Shown: positions 8,463-17,590, numbered from the stretch's first letter. The stretch: DNA of 64,000 nt from Paraburkholderia sp. FT54 (GCF_031585635.1 NZ_CP134196.1:1550001-1614000); one strand, 5' to 3'. The notes: generated by a model from the letters alone, not told the origin. Made by a program: numbers and translations.

Positions 8463-9188
8463 TTACCGGCGCTTGCGGTGCTCCTGGCCTTTCTCGGTGA
8501 TGATGGAATCGAAGTCGTCGACCTGCGAGAAACGCACCGCTTTAACCACGCCGAACTTGCTCTGGTCCACCACCAGATGCCGTTCGACCGCGCTCGCCAT
8601 GGCCGCCTGTTTGAGCGCGACTTCATGAAAATTCCAGCAGGTGACGCCGCGCGCGGTGTCCACGCCGCCCGCGGAAATGAACGCCTTGTTGATGCCCATG
8701 CGGCGCAGCATCTCCAGGCTTTCTTCACCCGCGAACGAATCGGAAGAGGGCACATAGACGCCGCCCAGCAGAATCATCCGCACATTGGGTTTGCGCCGCA
8801 GAATCTCCGCTACATTCAATGAATAGCACACCACCGTAACATGCCGTTCGACCGGAATCAGCCGGGCCAGCGTGGTGAGCGTCGTGCCGCAATCGATGAA
8901 CAGCGTTTCGTTGTTGCCGATGAGTCCCGCCGCGATCGCCGACGCCTCGGCCTTCGCCTGCGCGAAGTGGTCTTTCTCTTCTTCGAGTGAGTAGCCGGCG
9001 TTATTGGGCACGTCGGTCGCGCTGACGATGTAGCCGCCGAGATACGTGAACCGTTCCGGACTGCCGGCGATGTCGCGCCGGACAGTCATTTCCGAAACGC
9101 CCAGCAGGCCGGCGGCGTCGCGCAGGCGCATCACGTTTTGCCTCGCCAGCGCATCGGCAAGGGCGCGGAGGCGGTCGGGTTTCAGCAT
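8463..9188 (-). CDS. DeoR/GlpR-family transcriptional repressor
   Basis: 241 residues. The N-terminal DeoR-type winged helix-turn-helix covers residues 1-50 (MRLRDAAGLLGVSEMTVRRD). The C-terminal sugar-phosphate-sensing domain (DeoRC) includes the typical FIDCGTTLTTLARLIP loop. The family represses sugar operons and is released by a phosphorylated sugar, here presumably the product of the RbsK-like kinase. It is convergent with, and probably controls, the 1-8404 operon. The start at 9188 has a gagct-type site upstream and a TATAAT box about 60 bp away. Confidence 0.9.
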   Translation of the reverse strand: MLKPDRLRALADALARQNVMRLRDAAGLLGVSEMTVRRDIAGSPERFTYLGGYIVSATDVPNNAGYSLEEEKDHFAQAKAEASAIAAGLIGNNETLFIDCGTTLTTLARLIPVERHVTVVCYSLNVAEILRRKPNVRMILLGGVYVPSSDSFAGEESLEMLRRMGINKAFISAGGVDTARGVTCWNFHEVALKQAAMASAVERHLVVDQSKFGVVKAVRFSQVDDFDSIITEKGQEHRKRR

Positions 9189-9220
9189 GGAGCTCCTGTC
9201 GCGCAGTGTGTGGAGGGGCG

Positions 9221-9499
9221 TTATGTTTTGTTCGATTTGGTGAAAGAATTATAACAAGAGGTCGTGCGCGCGGCGAGCGGGATATCAGTCGACTGAGAGA
9301 ACCGGCGGCACGCGTTTCCCGGTTTTAGCGCTGTCTGCTCGGGGATATTGTCGAAGTATTCGTGACGAAAGTGCACGATCTTGCCGGATGGGAAGTCGAG
9401 GTGAATGTGGCTGAAGCAAGCCGGATGCTGAATCTGATTGCGCCGATCTGTTGAAGGAAGCGAATTCTTTTTCGTGGCGCGACGAGTCGTGCTGAACAC
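9221..9499 (-). pseudogene. Possible SnoaL/NTF2-like gene remnant
   Basis: This fills the 332-bp gap between the two regulator genes. The minus-strand frame contains FSHIHLDFPSGKIVHFRHEY. This resembles the C-terminal strand of SnoaL/NTF2-like proteins, where a phrase like H-x-H-F-x-x-G-K-I-x-x-F-R-E-Y is common. The rest of the 92-codon frame shows no family resemblance and overlaps the promoter of the DeoR-type gene, so an intact gene is unlikely. This is recognition from a short stretch only. Confidence 0.25.
9248..9253 (-). promoter_or_regulatory. Candidate -10 box of the DeoR-type regulator gene
   Basis: On the minus strand this reads TATAAT, a perfect sigma-70 -10 hexamer, 60 bp upstream of the regulator start. 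No clear -35 box is seen at 17 bp spacing, so an activator or an extended -10 may be used. AT-rich sequence around 9220-9245 could hold an autoregulatory operator. Confidence 0.35.
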
Positions 9500-9520
9500 G
9501 TGACGATGTGCGGATGTCTT

Positions 9521-10405
9521 CTATGAGTTGGCTATCTCCCCAACTATCCATTCGCGAAAAGCGCGTACCAGAGGCCCATAGTCTCCATCGGGCAAAACCA
9601 GATGATAGGCATAGTCTTCTGGCCAATCAAAATCCCAAAGCTTGACGAGTCTGTTTTCGTCGAGGGCGGCCGCTGCCATGGCCGCAGGGACGAGGCCAAC
9701 TCCCTGGCCCGCAATAATCGCGGTCAGCATCATACCGCAGTCGTCGAACGCCGTTCCGCTTGGCAGGCTCATGCCTTGTACCGATTGCGACTGAAACCAG
9801 AGATGCCAGTTCATTCGCTCGACCTCATGTAGAAGCGGCCAGCGCGTCAGATCCGATGCCATTTTGGGCATGCCAAAGCGTGCGATCAAGGCCGGACTGG
9901 CGACCGGGATCAGATCCACCGCACAGAGTCGCTCGCGGTAGAACTTCCCGTGTTGTCCAGCGCCATGACGGATCGCTACGTCCATCACGCCGCGCGTAAA
10001 GTCCACGGGTTCCTTGCCGGTCATCAGCCGAAGGTCGATGTCCTGATGTTTATCGTGAAAGCTCTGGAGGCGAGGAATTAGCCAGTAGGAAGCGAACGAC
10101 GGCGTCACGCTGACTGTGAGCGTTCCCCTCTCCGCAACTTTGGCGATGCGGCGTGTTGCATCGCCAATCTGTTTGAACGCGTTTCGAATCGCAGGCAGAT
10201 ATTCGACACCCGCCTGGGTCAAATGAATGCCCCGGTTGGCACGGGTGAACAGCGCGACGCCAAGATAGCTCTCGAGACCCTTCACCAGTTGGCTGACCGC
10301 CGCGGGCGTCACACATAGTTCGTCGGCTGCCAGCTTGAGTGACAGGTTGCGCGCTGCTGCCTCGAACGCGCGCAGCGCATTCAGCGGCGGTAGTCTCTTT
10401 TCCAT
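9521..10405 (-). CDS. LysR-type transcriptional regulator (GcvA-like)
   Basis: 294 residues from the ATG at 10405; a TTG two codons upstream is possible but not preferred. The N-terminal LysR helix-turn-helix (LPPLNALRAFEAAARNLSLK, then AADELCVTPAAVSQLVKGLE) is of the GcvA type, and the C-terminal half is a substrate-binding effector domain. It is transcribed away from the PLP-enzyme/tautomerase pair, the usual arrangement for a LysR regulator controlling its divergent neighbours. The effector is unknown. Confidence 0.9.
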   Translation of the reverse strand: MEKRLPPLNALRAFEAAARNLSLKLAADELCVTPAAVSQLVKGLESYLGVALFTRANRGIHLTQAGVEYLPAIRNAFKQIGDATRRIAKVAERGTLTVSVTPSFASYWLIPRLQSFHDKHQDIDLRLMTGKEPVDFTRGVMDVAIRHGAGQHGKFYRERLCAVDLIPVASPALIARFGMPKMASDLTRWPLLHEVERMNWHLWFQSQSVQGMSLPSGTAFDDCGMMLTAIIAGQGVGLVPAAMAAAALDENRLVKLWDFDWPEDYAYHLVLPDGDYGPLVRAFREWIVGEIANS

Positions 10406-10462
10406 AGGCAAGATTTTCTAATCATTAAGCTTCAGAAATGATAGCTTGTGACGGTTTCTGTC

Positions 10463-10477
10463 GTGAATACAATTCAC
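10463..10477. promoter_or_regulatory. Candidate LysR operator
   Basis: A perfect inverted repeat gtgaat-aca-attcac matching the T-N11-A form expected for LysR regulators. It lies 58 bp upstream of the lysR start in the 248-bp divergent region. Two cacgtg palindromes lie at 10512-10517 and 10531-10536. The assignment is from geometry only. Confidence 0.4.
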
Positions 10478-10653
10478 TCCAAGATCACGAAAGCTTCTGC
10501 TGCGGAAGGGTCACGTGGCGTACATGCTATCACGTGCGTTTTGAATTAGTTTTTCTAACGAAAGCGTATGTTCGGATCTGGACTCCGTTGCAAATTCAGG
10601 CAGATCAACAGAAGGGACAGGCGCGACGTTCAGCGCCGGAGGTTGAAATTTTC

Positions 10654-11778
10654 ATGTCGTTGAGAGTGATACAAAGTCCCATATCGGGGTGTGCGCAGAT
10701 AGATGGTAAGAAGGTCGTCGTGCTCGGCTCCAACAACTATCGTGGGTTGGCTAACCACCCCGTTGTACTGGCCGCGTTTCATGAGGGCTTGCGGCAATAT
10801 GGCGCCGGCACCGGGATGAATCCGCCGCTTGCGACCACCAACGCGCATCGGCGGCTTGAGGAAGCTTTGGCCGAGTTTCATCAGACCGAGGCGGCAATGG
10901 TCTTCAGTTCCTGTACGGCAGCCAATCTCGCTCTACTCGACACCGTTGCGACCGCGAGTGATCTGATATTCAGTGATGAGTTGAACCACGCGAGCATCAT
11001 CGACGGGTGTCGACTAAGTCGGGCGCGAGTCGTGAGAGTGAAACACCGTAGCGTTGCGAGTTTTTTGCAGGCACTGGAACAATCGTCTTCAGGTGAGCCG
11101 CGGCAAGTCAGGCTGTTCATTACCGACGGTGTTTTCAGCATGGAAGGTTACACCGCGCCGCTGCCGCAGTTTCTTGAGGCGACGACCCGTTCCAACACCC
11201 TGTTCGCCCTCGATGAGAGTCATGCGGCGGGCGTGGTCGGAAACACAGGCAGGGGCAGTGCCGAACTCCACGACTGCATGGAAAAAATTGACTATGTCAC
11301 GGGGACGCTGTCGAAGGCGTTTGGCGCCGTAGGGGGAGGATATATCTGCGCGAGCAACGAGCGCATCGCGGAGCTTAAAGGGAAAGCACGCCTCGCGCTT
11401 TTCAGCAGTTCGATAAGTCCGGCAGCGGCTGCCGCTGCGGCGACCGCTGTTTCACTGGCACGCTCGGATCTGGAGTCGCTGGAGCGTATGCGCTACGTCG
11501 CCGCGAAATTTCGCGCTGGCGTCGAGCAGCTTGGATTCAAGACTGTCAACAGCGAAAGCCCGATTACTCCCGTGTTGATTGGCGACGCCGAGAAGACTCA
11601 GGTGTTTTCGCAGTTGCTCGAGCGAGGGGGAGTCTACGCGCCAGCTCTGGCGTTTCCAGTCGTGCCCGAGGGTACGGCTCGCCTGCGCATCCAGACATCC
11701 GCGGCCCACACGGATGACGATATCGACCTTGCGCTGAGCGTTTTCGAGCGCGTCGGCCGTGATCTGCGTCTCATCTAG
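10654..11778 (+). CDS. Alpha-oxoamine synthase-like PLP enzyme (KBL/BioF family)
   Basis: 374 residues from the ATG at 10654, which follows ggagg (about 10639). A longer frame from 10438 would run through the promoter region. The fold-type I PLP motifs are present: SNNYRGLANHP near the N-terminus, ALDESHAAGVVG (PLP-binding Asp and His) and GTLSKAFGAVGG with the Schiff-base Lys. The family condenses an amino acid with an acyl-CoA with loss of CO2 (2-amino-3-ketobutyrate ligase, 8-amino-7-oxononanoate synthase, 5-aminolevulinate synthase). No biotin or threonine-degradation genes are nearby. It is paired with a tautomerase and divergent from a LysR regulator, so a specialised pathway is likely. 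The exact substrates are unknown. Confidence 0.85.
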   Translation: MSLRVIQSPISGCAQIDGKKVVVLGSNNYRGLANHPVVLAAFHEGLRQYGAGTGMNPPLATTNAHRRLEEALAEFHQTEAAMVFSSCTAANLALLDTVATASDLIFSDELNHASIIDGCRLSRARVVRVKHRSVASFLQALEQSSSGEPRQVRLFITDGVFSMEGYTAPLPQFLEATTRSNTLFALDESHAAGVVGNTGRGSAELHDCMEKIDYVTGTLSKAFGAVGGGYICASNERIAELKGKARLALFSSSISPAAAAAAATAVSLARSDLESLERMRYVAAKFRAGVEQLGFKTVNSESPITPVLIGDAEKTQVFSQLLERGGVYAPALAFPVVPEGTARLRIQTSAAHTDDDIDLALSVFERVGRDLRLI

Positions 11779-11793
11779 CATTAGAAGGACACG

Positions 11794-12216
11794 ATGCCCA
11801 TTCAGACCATATCTTTGTACAAAGGCCGTACCCCAGCGGAAAAGCGGCTTATCGCCGACTGTATCCAGGACGCGCTTTCTTTTGCGGGTTACCCCGGCAA
11901 TGATCGCTTTCAGAAAATCCACGAGTACGAAGATGAGGACTTCATTATTGATCCCGTTTTTCCAAATTACGCCGCAACGCCGCGGACCCGCGACTTCGTG
12001 CTGGTTCAAATCTGGATTAGCACGGGACGTCCTGATTCGATGAAGCACGACATGATTGAGCAGATTCAGCGCAACCTCGGCACTCGCGTTGGCTTGAACG
12101 CGGCCGACGTGATGGTCGTTCTCCAGGAAACAGCAAGGGAACATTCGTCGCTCTATCGAGGAGTACCGCTGGATCAGTTGCCGCCTGTTGTGCCGAGGGC
12201 TGGTCGCGCGCTGTAG
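11794..12216 (+). CDS. Tautomerase-superfamily protein
   Basis: 140 residues starting MPIQTISLYKG; Pro2 would become the catalytic N-terminal proline of the tautomerase (4-oxalocrotonate tautomerase/MIF) superfamily. Further match: a two-unit beta-alpha-beta length and the late segment LNAADVMVVLQET. The ATG follows agaagga. It lies 15 bp behind the PLP-enzyme gene, so the two are co-transcribed and the tautomerase may act on the keto product of that enzyme. Length and N-terminus fit the longer monomer-unit tautomerases rather than the 62-residue 4-OT. Confidence 0.8.
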   Translation: MPIQTISLYKGRTPAEKRLIADCIQDALSFAGYPGNDRFQKIHEYEDEDFIIDPVFPNYAATPRTRDFVLVQIWISTGRPDSMKHDMIEQIQRNLGTRVGLNAADVMVVLQETAREHSSLYRGVPLDQLPPVVPRAGRAL

Positions 12217-12222
12217 TGAGTC

Positions 12223-13398
12223 TTAACGGCTGGCATCCTGGGGCATGGGCGGAATATATATCCTGCTGGTCGCGAGCATTACCGCCGCCAGCACGACGAT
12301 CCCGGTGAGAATGCCGGATAGCCGCATGAGCGCCGGTAACGGATCGGCCGACCAATGATGATCCTGAACGAACACCATGATGAACGCGATGGTGAATTGC
12401 CGGCCCACGTAGCTTGCTCCTTCCCGTCCCGTTTGCACATGACATCCTGCCCACACGCCGATGGACAGCGCGAGCATGCACAGAATGGCCTGTCCGTGCA
12501 TCAGAGGGAGTAGCGCCACACCGAGCACACCGGCCAGCAAGCAGCCGGCCACGCGCTGCACCATCTTTTCCATGACCGGCTGCCGCGTGCTGTCCGCTGC
12601 CAGGCCCAGCGGCACGATCAGCACCGCGATCGCCGTGACCATGGCCTGCGCGAAACCCGGCAGATGCAGAACGTAAGTCAGGGATGCAAGGATTGTGATG
12701 GACATTGCTGCCTGCAAGCACAGCTGCATGCGGGTCGAACGCACCGATTCCAATGGCGGCGTCGAGGGCGCGGCGGAAGGCTCGCGGGATGCGCCTGTCG
12801 CGCGATCGGTTGAAGTCGCCAACGGCGTCCTGTTCTTTCGATACCACTTCGACCCGAAATGAAACACGCTCGCCACCACCAGGCAGGCAAGCGTCCCCAC
12901 TGCAACCTCGGCGACTCGCAGCGCGCCAAATATTGCGGTCGCCCGGACGGACGCGAACTTGTGCGCTTCGTACGTCACCATCAAGGCCGTCACTCCGCCC
13001 AGAATCCAGGCGTAGGTCGCTTTGGACCCGTTGGCCCGATACACCGCGACACCACCGATCACCCCTAACACGGGCACAAATAGCCACGGTCGGTCACCGA
13101 TCCAGGGCCCCGCGATGGTTCCAAGTGCGGCACCTGCCACTGTGCCCATGATGCGGTGTGCGGCACGCTGCACGGAACCGGCAAAACTCGTTTGCATAAC
13201 CGCGAAGCCGCTGATTGCGGCCCACCATGTTTCTGACAGACCCAACGCGTGTGCAAGCGCGACCGAGAGTGCGACCGAGAGCATCGCCTCGACGCCGAAT
13301 GTCGCGCGCGCTCTGGAAATCCTCCACGCCGCCAGTTCACGCCCTAGCCCGAATATGGCCGTGCGGCAGATCTGAGCAAGCGTGCCGACGAGCGTCAT
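12223..13398 (-). CDS. FUSC-family inner-membrane transporter
   Basis: 391 residues from the ATG at 13398; TTG at 13425 is an alternative start. It has two blocks of hydrophobic helices (residues about 25-165 and 230-385) separated by a polar linker rich in Thr, Ser and Pro. This is the duplicated layout of the fusaric-acid-resistance/aromatic-acid-exporter (FUSC, AaeB-like) family. The motif WAAISGFAVMQTSFAGSVQRA matches the conserved first-block helix (x-x-x-V-M-Q-x-x-x-x-x-S-x-x-x-A). It would export aromatic or otherwise toxic acids. It is convergent with the tautomerase gene, only 6 bp away. Confidence 0.8.
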   Translation of the reverse strand: MTLVGTLAQICRTAIFGLGRELAAWRISRARATFGVEAMLSVALSVALAHALGLSETWWAAISGFAVMQTSFAGSVQRAAHRIMGTVAGAALGTIAGPWIGDRPWLFVPVLGVIGGVAVYRANGSKATYAWILGGVTALMVTYEAHKFASVRATAIFGALRVAEVAVGTLACLVVASVFHFGSKWYRKNRTPLATSTDRATGASREPSAAPSTPPLESVRSTRMQLCLQAAMSITILASLTYVLHLPGFAQAMVTAIAVLIVPLGLAADSTRQPVMEKMVQRVAGCLLAGVLGVALLPLMHGQAILCMLALSIGVWAGCHVQTGREGASYVGRQFTIAFIMVFVQDHHWSADPLPALMRLSGILTGIVVLAAVMLATSRIYIPPMPQDASR

Positions 13399-13537
13399 CC
13401 ACGCCACCGTAGTCTCGTCGCGCAAGCGCGAGGGATATCGACCCGCGGAGTTGCCAGGCTAGTGTCGAGTCCGATTGAAAGGCGGCAATTAAAGAGCGTC
13501 ATCGGTCAACTCTATCTCTGGATTGATGTGCTTCACG

Positions 13538-14299
13538 TCATCTTCCGATGAACTTGAGCGCGTCGATCATTGGCGTCTTCGACACGTTGACCATGCCCTG
13601 AAACGGCGTGTCGAGATCGGTGACGACAAACACGGCAGTCGTAGCCGATATGGCGCAAAGAAGAAACACCACGCACATGCTCCAGTTTCTTGGCGCACTG
13701 AAGCCGAATATGCCGAAAATGACAGCCAGCCAGCCTACCAGGACCACAATGAGGGGAGTTGGAATCGAGCCCCTTCTGTGTTCGAGCGCAAGCCACCGAC
13801 CCGCGAATATGTCGTCCCAAAGTGCCATTGCGTGGTCACGGAGTTTTTCCTGCCAGGGGCCGACGGTCTGCAAGGCGAAAATGCGTCCCTGAATGTCGTA
13901 GGTATTCTGCAGAATTTCTCGCGATTCTGCCTCCGCGGACTTGCCCGTTTTGTTGGAAAACAGGAAGGAGATCCATCGGGCATAGTCGTTCTTTACGTCG
14001 ACGCGCAGACCATCGGCTGTTGGGCCAAATTGGGACAAAGTTCGATCCAGCTGGAGCATCGCGACACTATTGTGTTGGAGCGCGCTGTTGACCAGGTCGA
14101 GCGAGGACTTGCCGGACGAAATCAGCAGGCTGAGCACCAACGCCGCCAGCGTCGCCACCAGACCAACGGCAATACGCATCGCGGCAAGCGAGTCTTCCGA
14201 GAAATGGTGATCCGCCAGGCTTGCGCGCACATGCGACCCAAGCGCCGCACTCGAAAGAATGAGCACAAGCACAATGGCGGAAAAGACATAGTGATCCAT
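13538..14299 (-). CDS. DUF4239-type membrane protein
   Basis: 253 residues. There are two N-terminal membrane helices (VFSAIVLVLILSSAALG and IAVGLVATLAALVLSLLI), a soluble central helical region and two C-terminal helices (PLIVVLVGWLAVIFGIFGF, CVVFLLCAISATTAVFVV). The topology and the phrase GLVATLAALVLSLLISSGKSS match the DUF4239 (bestrophin-like) family. No biochemical function is established. It lies in a leftward run with the TerB-like and FUSC-type genes. Confidence 0.75.
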   Translation of the reverse strand: MDHYVFSAIVLVLILSSAALGSHVRASLADHHFSEDSLAAMRIAVGLVATLAALVLSLLISSGKSSLDLVNSALQHNSVAMLQLDRTLSQFGPTADGLRVDVKNDYARWISFLFSNKTGKSAEAESREILQNTYDIQGRIFALQTVGPWQEKLRDHAMALWDDIFAGRWLALEHRRGSIPTPLIVVLVGWLAVIFGIFGFSAPRNWSMCVVFLLCAISATTAVFVVTDLDTPFQGMVNVSKTPMIDALKFIGR

Positions 14300-14437
14300 G
14301 TGGGACCGGCCTTGTTCGAGCGCGCGGGTGATGACGCTTACGTCGAGTCATCCTGGCAGCGATGCTGCAGATTATATGACTGGCGGCGCAAGAGGCCATG
14401 TGTTATCCGGCACTCACTTTCCCCTGATTCCCGCACG

Positions 14438-14869
14438 TTACGAAGCGGACGCGCCCGTGAGCGCATTTTGCCGAACAGGGCGGGCCGGAAGTTGCCACGC
14501 GTCGCGCAGTTGCCTCAGGAAGTCGGCTTCGCGATCGCAATGGCCACGGTCCGCCATGACGGCTTCGTTGCACAACTCCAGGATGTCGCGACGCAATCGC
14601 CGGTCCTGCACATCGGCCGCGAGCCAGGCGAGCGTCGTGGGATCGACCTGACAGACATCGTTCCAGCTGAGATAGCCGGAGCGCGTCAGGTCTTCGTACA
14701 GCGTTTGCACGATCGAGAGCAGACGGTTTCGATTCAACAACAGCCGTCTTTCCATGCCGCAACGATCGAGCGCTTCGAGTTCCGTGAGGCTGAGGTCGCC
14801 ATCGGATAGCAGGCATGCCGCCAGGATGCGGCCCGCTGCCTCGGGACTGTTGCATTGATAGTGACGCAT
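14438..14869 (-). CDS. TerB-like tellurite-resistance-type protein
   Basis: 143 all-helical residues. It has the TerB features of an early acidic helix (CLLSDGDLSLTELEALDRCG) and a later metal-ligand-like helix (EAVMADRGHCDREADFLRQL). The TerB fold is proposed to bind divalent metals on a membrane-linked stress surface. The ATG follows gaggag. Its neighbour DUF4239 is a membrane protein, so the two may work together, but this is inference. Confidence 0.7.
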   Translation of the reverse strand: MRHYQCNSPEAAGRILAACLLSDGDLSLTELEALDRCGMERRLLLNRNRLLSIVQTLYEDLTRSGYLSWNDVCQVDPTTLAWLAADVQDRRLRRDILELCNEAVMADRGHCDREADFLRQLRDAWQLPARPVRQNALTGASAS

Positions 14870-14969
14870 TTGCTACTCCTCGATAAATCCGCAAGAACGG
14901 CCCGGCGAAATGAACTCAGAAATGATCCAGGTGAATCGCCGCGACAATCCAGTTCAACCCAGGTATCCG

Positions 14970-16619
14970 CTAACTAAGGAAGACGAAACGAGGGGTGTCT
15001 GATGCGGTGGGTTGGGGTTCATTGACGAAGGTATTCTGGCGGCCGCACAGCCGCCGGTCAGCGACGGGATTGCCGACCAATTGGAGCGGGGCGTGATTCG
15101 ACTGCCGGTCGCCTTGCAGGATCATCCCGATCGCAGTGCGGTCTGCTTTGCCCTGTTCGGTAAGCGGCACGCGGTCTGCCACGACAATGCGAATCCGGTT
15201 TGCGACCAAAGGGCCCAGCACGATGTCGAGCCTATGCATGCATCGCGCAACGTCCACCTTTCCAGCCACCCACGGTTCGATCAGCGCGCTCCATCCGTAA
15301 TTGCTGGCAGAGTTGTTGGCGGCCAGCGCCACCGCATAGCGAACGTCAGGCAGGCGGCACAGGGCATCTTCGATATGGGTTGGGCCAATTGTCAGCCCAT
15401 CTATTTCCGCGACATCGGCCGCGCGGCCGAGAACATGCAGATTGGCTGCCTCGTCGATGAAACCGGCGTCACCGGTCAGGCACCAACCATCCTGAAACTT
15501 TTCTGCCTCCTCGACCGGCTGATGGTAGTAACCGTCTGCCACGGCGGCCGACCTGACTTCAATGTTTCCGCACTGTCCCGCGCGCGCCAGCGTTCCATCG
15601 GCGCGACGCAAACGTACTTCGACACCGGATCGAATGCGGCCCGCGCACGCCAGCAGGTCTGGATTCGCCGCGTATGCGGATGGCGGCAGAATGCTGACGA
15701 GACCGGTTTCGCTTGCGCCGTACATATGGGTGAGCACCGCACCCAGACGCGCGATGGCGCGTTGCCGCAGTACCGTTGGCGCCGACCCGCCAATGTGCGC
15801 AATGGCGCGCAGCGACGACAGGTCGCGCCGACCGACATCCGGGTGGTCCATTGTTTCGAACAGTTGAGGCTCGACAAGAAGCAGGTCAGTGATGCGCTCC
15901 GATTCGATTGTCGCGAGCGTCTCCGCGGGATCGTACCGATGCTTCATCACCACCGTACCTCCGCCGATGAGCGTGGTGTCGACGAGCACTTGCGACAGGT
16001 AGGCGAGCGGGCCATTGATCAACTGACGCCGGTGCTGGTCGTTCGCCGCGCCGAGCATCGTCGAATATGCCGCGAAGGACCGTCGGCTGCATTTCGGCAC
16101 ACCCGTCGTGCCGCCTGACGAGACGATGACCGCGAGGTCATCGGGCCTCGGTCGTCTGCGCAACGGCAGATCCGACTGCGCTTGCGCGAGCGTGTCCAGG
16201 CGTGAAGACGCGGGACCGACGCCGACGAAGACCACGTGGCACTCGACCGCAACGGGAATGTGGTGAAGGGTTTCCGGGAAGGCTACGAGAAGCGTCGGTT
16301 GGACGCGGGCGAGCAGGGCCGCGCGCCGCTCGGCATTCGCGGACGCAGGCACGAACATCGTGGCCGCACCAATGAGGTTTGCTGCGTAGCGAATCGCAAG
16401 CGCGTCGGGGCAATTCGGTGCGAGCAATGCCACCAGAGAGCCCCGGCCGATGCCAAGCACCGCAAGCGCCCGTGCATAGCGAAATATTGCGCTCCGCAGG
16501 ATTCTGCCCGTTACGTCGTGATCGAGATAGCGCAACACCGCGCGATCGGATTGGTTTTCCAGTTGATCGAGCAAGGCGTCAACATAGGTTCGAAAGGCTG
16601 AATGCCGGACGTTTTTCAT
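14970..16619 (-). CDS. AMP-binding acyl-CoA ligase-like protein
   Basis: 549 residues of the ANL adenylating superfamily. The ATP-binding P-loop IVSSGGTTGVPK, the A5 region THMYGASETG, the A7-A8 region WCLTGDAGFIDEAANLHVLGR and the C-terminal catalytic Lys segment LTEQGKADR are present. It should activate a carboxylic acid as acyl-AMP and load it on CoA. The extra 55 residues after the catalytic Lys are not typical and end in a Pro/Thr-rich tail. It heads a possible leftward operon with the TerB, DUF4239 and FUSC genes. The substrate is unknown. Confidence 0.85.
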   Translation of the reverse strand: MKNVRHSAFRTYVDALLDQLENQSDRAVLRYLDHDVTGRILRSAIFRYARALAVLGIGRGSLVALLAPNCPDALAIRYAANLIGAATMFVPASANAERRAALLARVQPTLLVAFPETLHHIPVAVECHVVFVGVGPASSRLDTLAQAQSDLPLRRRPRPDDLAVIVSSGGTTGVPKCSRRSFAAYSTMLGAANDQHRRQLINGPLAYLSQVLVDTTLIGGGTVVMKHRYDPAETLATIESERITDLLLVEPQLFETMDHPDVGRRDLSSLRAIAHIGGSAPTVLRQRAIARLGAVLTHMYGASETGLVSILPPSAYAANPDLLACAGRIRSGVEVRLRRADGTLARAGQCGNIEVRSAAVADGYYHQPVEEAEKFQDGWCLTGDAGFIDEAANLHVLGRAADVAEIDGLTIGPTHIEDALCRLPDVRYAVALAANNSASNYGWSALIEPWVAGKVDVARCMHRLDIVLGPLVANRIRIVVADRVPLTEQGKADRTAIGMILQGDRQSNHAPLQLVGNPVADRRLCGRQNTFVNEPQPTASDTPRFVFLS

Positions 16620-17212
16620 GACCGCTCCTCTTGAGTAATGCGTGATTCGATGTGCGAATCAGGCTGTGGTGTGACGCATTGTGCGTTCGCAAAATGAGCG
16701 GAGAATTAGCCGGTGAGAGGGCGGCGCGATAGCTCCCCGTCTCCCTACGCGAGCCAGCGAGGGGCCGTCGTACCTTCGCCCGATCGGCTTTCAGGATGCG
16801 AGCTTCGTCGTGCTTGGGCGCACGGACTTTGCCTTGTTGGATTACTGCCGACAGCGGCCCGAAAAGCGTTCGATACGGTCAAACACCGCCGCTCTTTCAA
16901 TCTCGCCAAATAGCGTGGTGGCCGAGATCAAATCTTGTTTATGTTCAGGTGGTTAGCATCGGCCAGAGGTAGGGCGGAGCGGGCTTGGCATAACCCGTGC
17001 ATTGGTAGCCGCGGGCGCAACGACGACCGGTTCGTGCTTTCACCGCGGCGTCAGCAATATTGCTCACATTCAAGGGGAAATGCGTTGTTCGTTTGAGCCT
17101 TTTTGTCAGTGCGCGGCAAGCCCTTTATCTCTTCCCGTCAACGTTGAATAGCGCGCCGAAATGGACCTGCTTCAGGTGCATTCGAGTATTCAACAAACTT
17201 ATTGGAGTCCTC
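16620..17212. other. 593-bp intergenic region without a recognised gene
   Basis: Divergent region between the ligase gene and a small exported-protein gene. Short open frames exist (for example 16713-16913 on the plus strand), but none shows a ribosome-binding site or family resemblance. I see no tRNA-like or repeat structure. It presumably holds both promoters. Confidence 0.5.
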
Positions 17213-17494
17213 ATGAAGACGAAATTTATCGCTGCTCTGTTGGTCGCAAGCTCTGCCTCGTTGGCTGTTCCCGCGTTTGCGAGCGGTTACGGCCCTGCGC
17301 CCTTCTATCGCCCCGACGTCGGCGAACCCGCAGCGCAACGCAATCAAAGCGCTCAAACGATGGCCGCGCAAGGAAGCCCAGGAAGCATGGTCGACGAGAA
17401 CGGCAGTGGCGTCGGTGGTGACCAATCGGGCAAATCGGAATCTGGCAAGCGGTCCCCGGCTGACAGCGTCGACTTGATGTATCGCGGCAATTGA
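17213..17494 (+). CDS. Small secreted protein of unknown function
   Basis: 93 residues. A clear Sec signal (MKTKFIAALLVASSASLAVP, cleavage at AFA-SGY) precedes a polar, disordered, Gln/Ser/Gly-rich mature part ending DSVDLMYRGN. A ttggag site lies before the ATG at 17213; the longer frame from 17060 is not needed. It belongs to the many short exported proteins of Burkholderia-type genomes. There is no enzymatic motif. A strong hairpin follows the stop. Confidence 0.7.
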   Translation: MKTKFIAALLVASSASLAVPAFASGYGPAPFYRPDVGEPAAQRNQSAQTMAAQGSPGSMVDENGSGVGGDQSGKSESGKRSPADSVDLMYRGN

Positions 17495-17500
17495 TAGGCC

Positions 17501-17536
17501 GGTCGCGGGGCGCGAGTTAGCCCGCGCTCCGCGACC
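17501..17536 (+). terminator. Hairpin after the small exported-protein gene
   Basis: An outer perfect stem ggtcgcgg (17501-17508) / ccgcgacc (17529-17536) with an inner gcgcg/cgcgc stem, 6 bp after the stop. No T-tract follows, so termination efficiency is uncertain. Confidence 0.5.
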
Positions 17537-17590
17537 GAACGCTCGCTTCCAGGCCGATTGGCGTGTCAACCGTCGCTTGTGCGCAGGTGC

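Noticed and set aside
7340..8755. 471-codon minus-strand frame across the second permease gene
   Set aside because: It overlaps both the permease and the DeoR-type gene and has shadow-like composition.
16713..16913. 66-codon plus-strand frame in the gap before the small exported-protein gene
   Set aside because: No ribosome-binding site, no signal peptide and no family resemblance.
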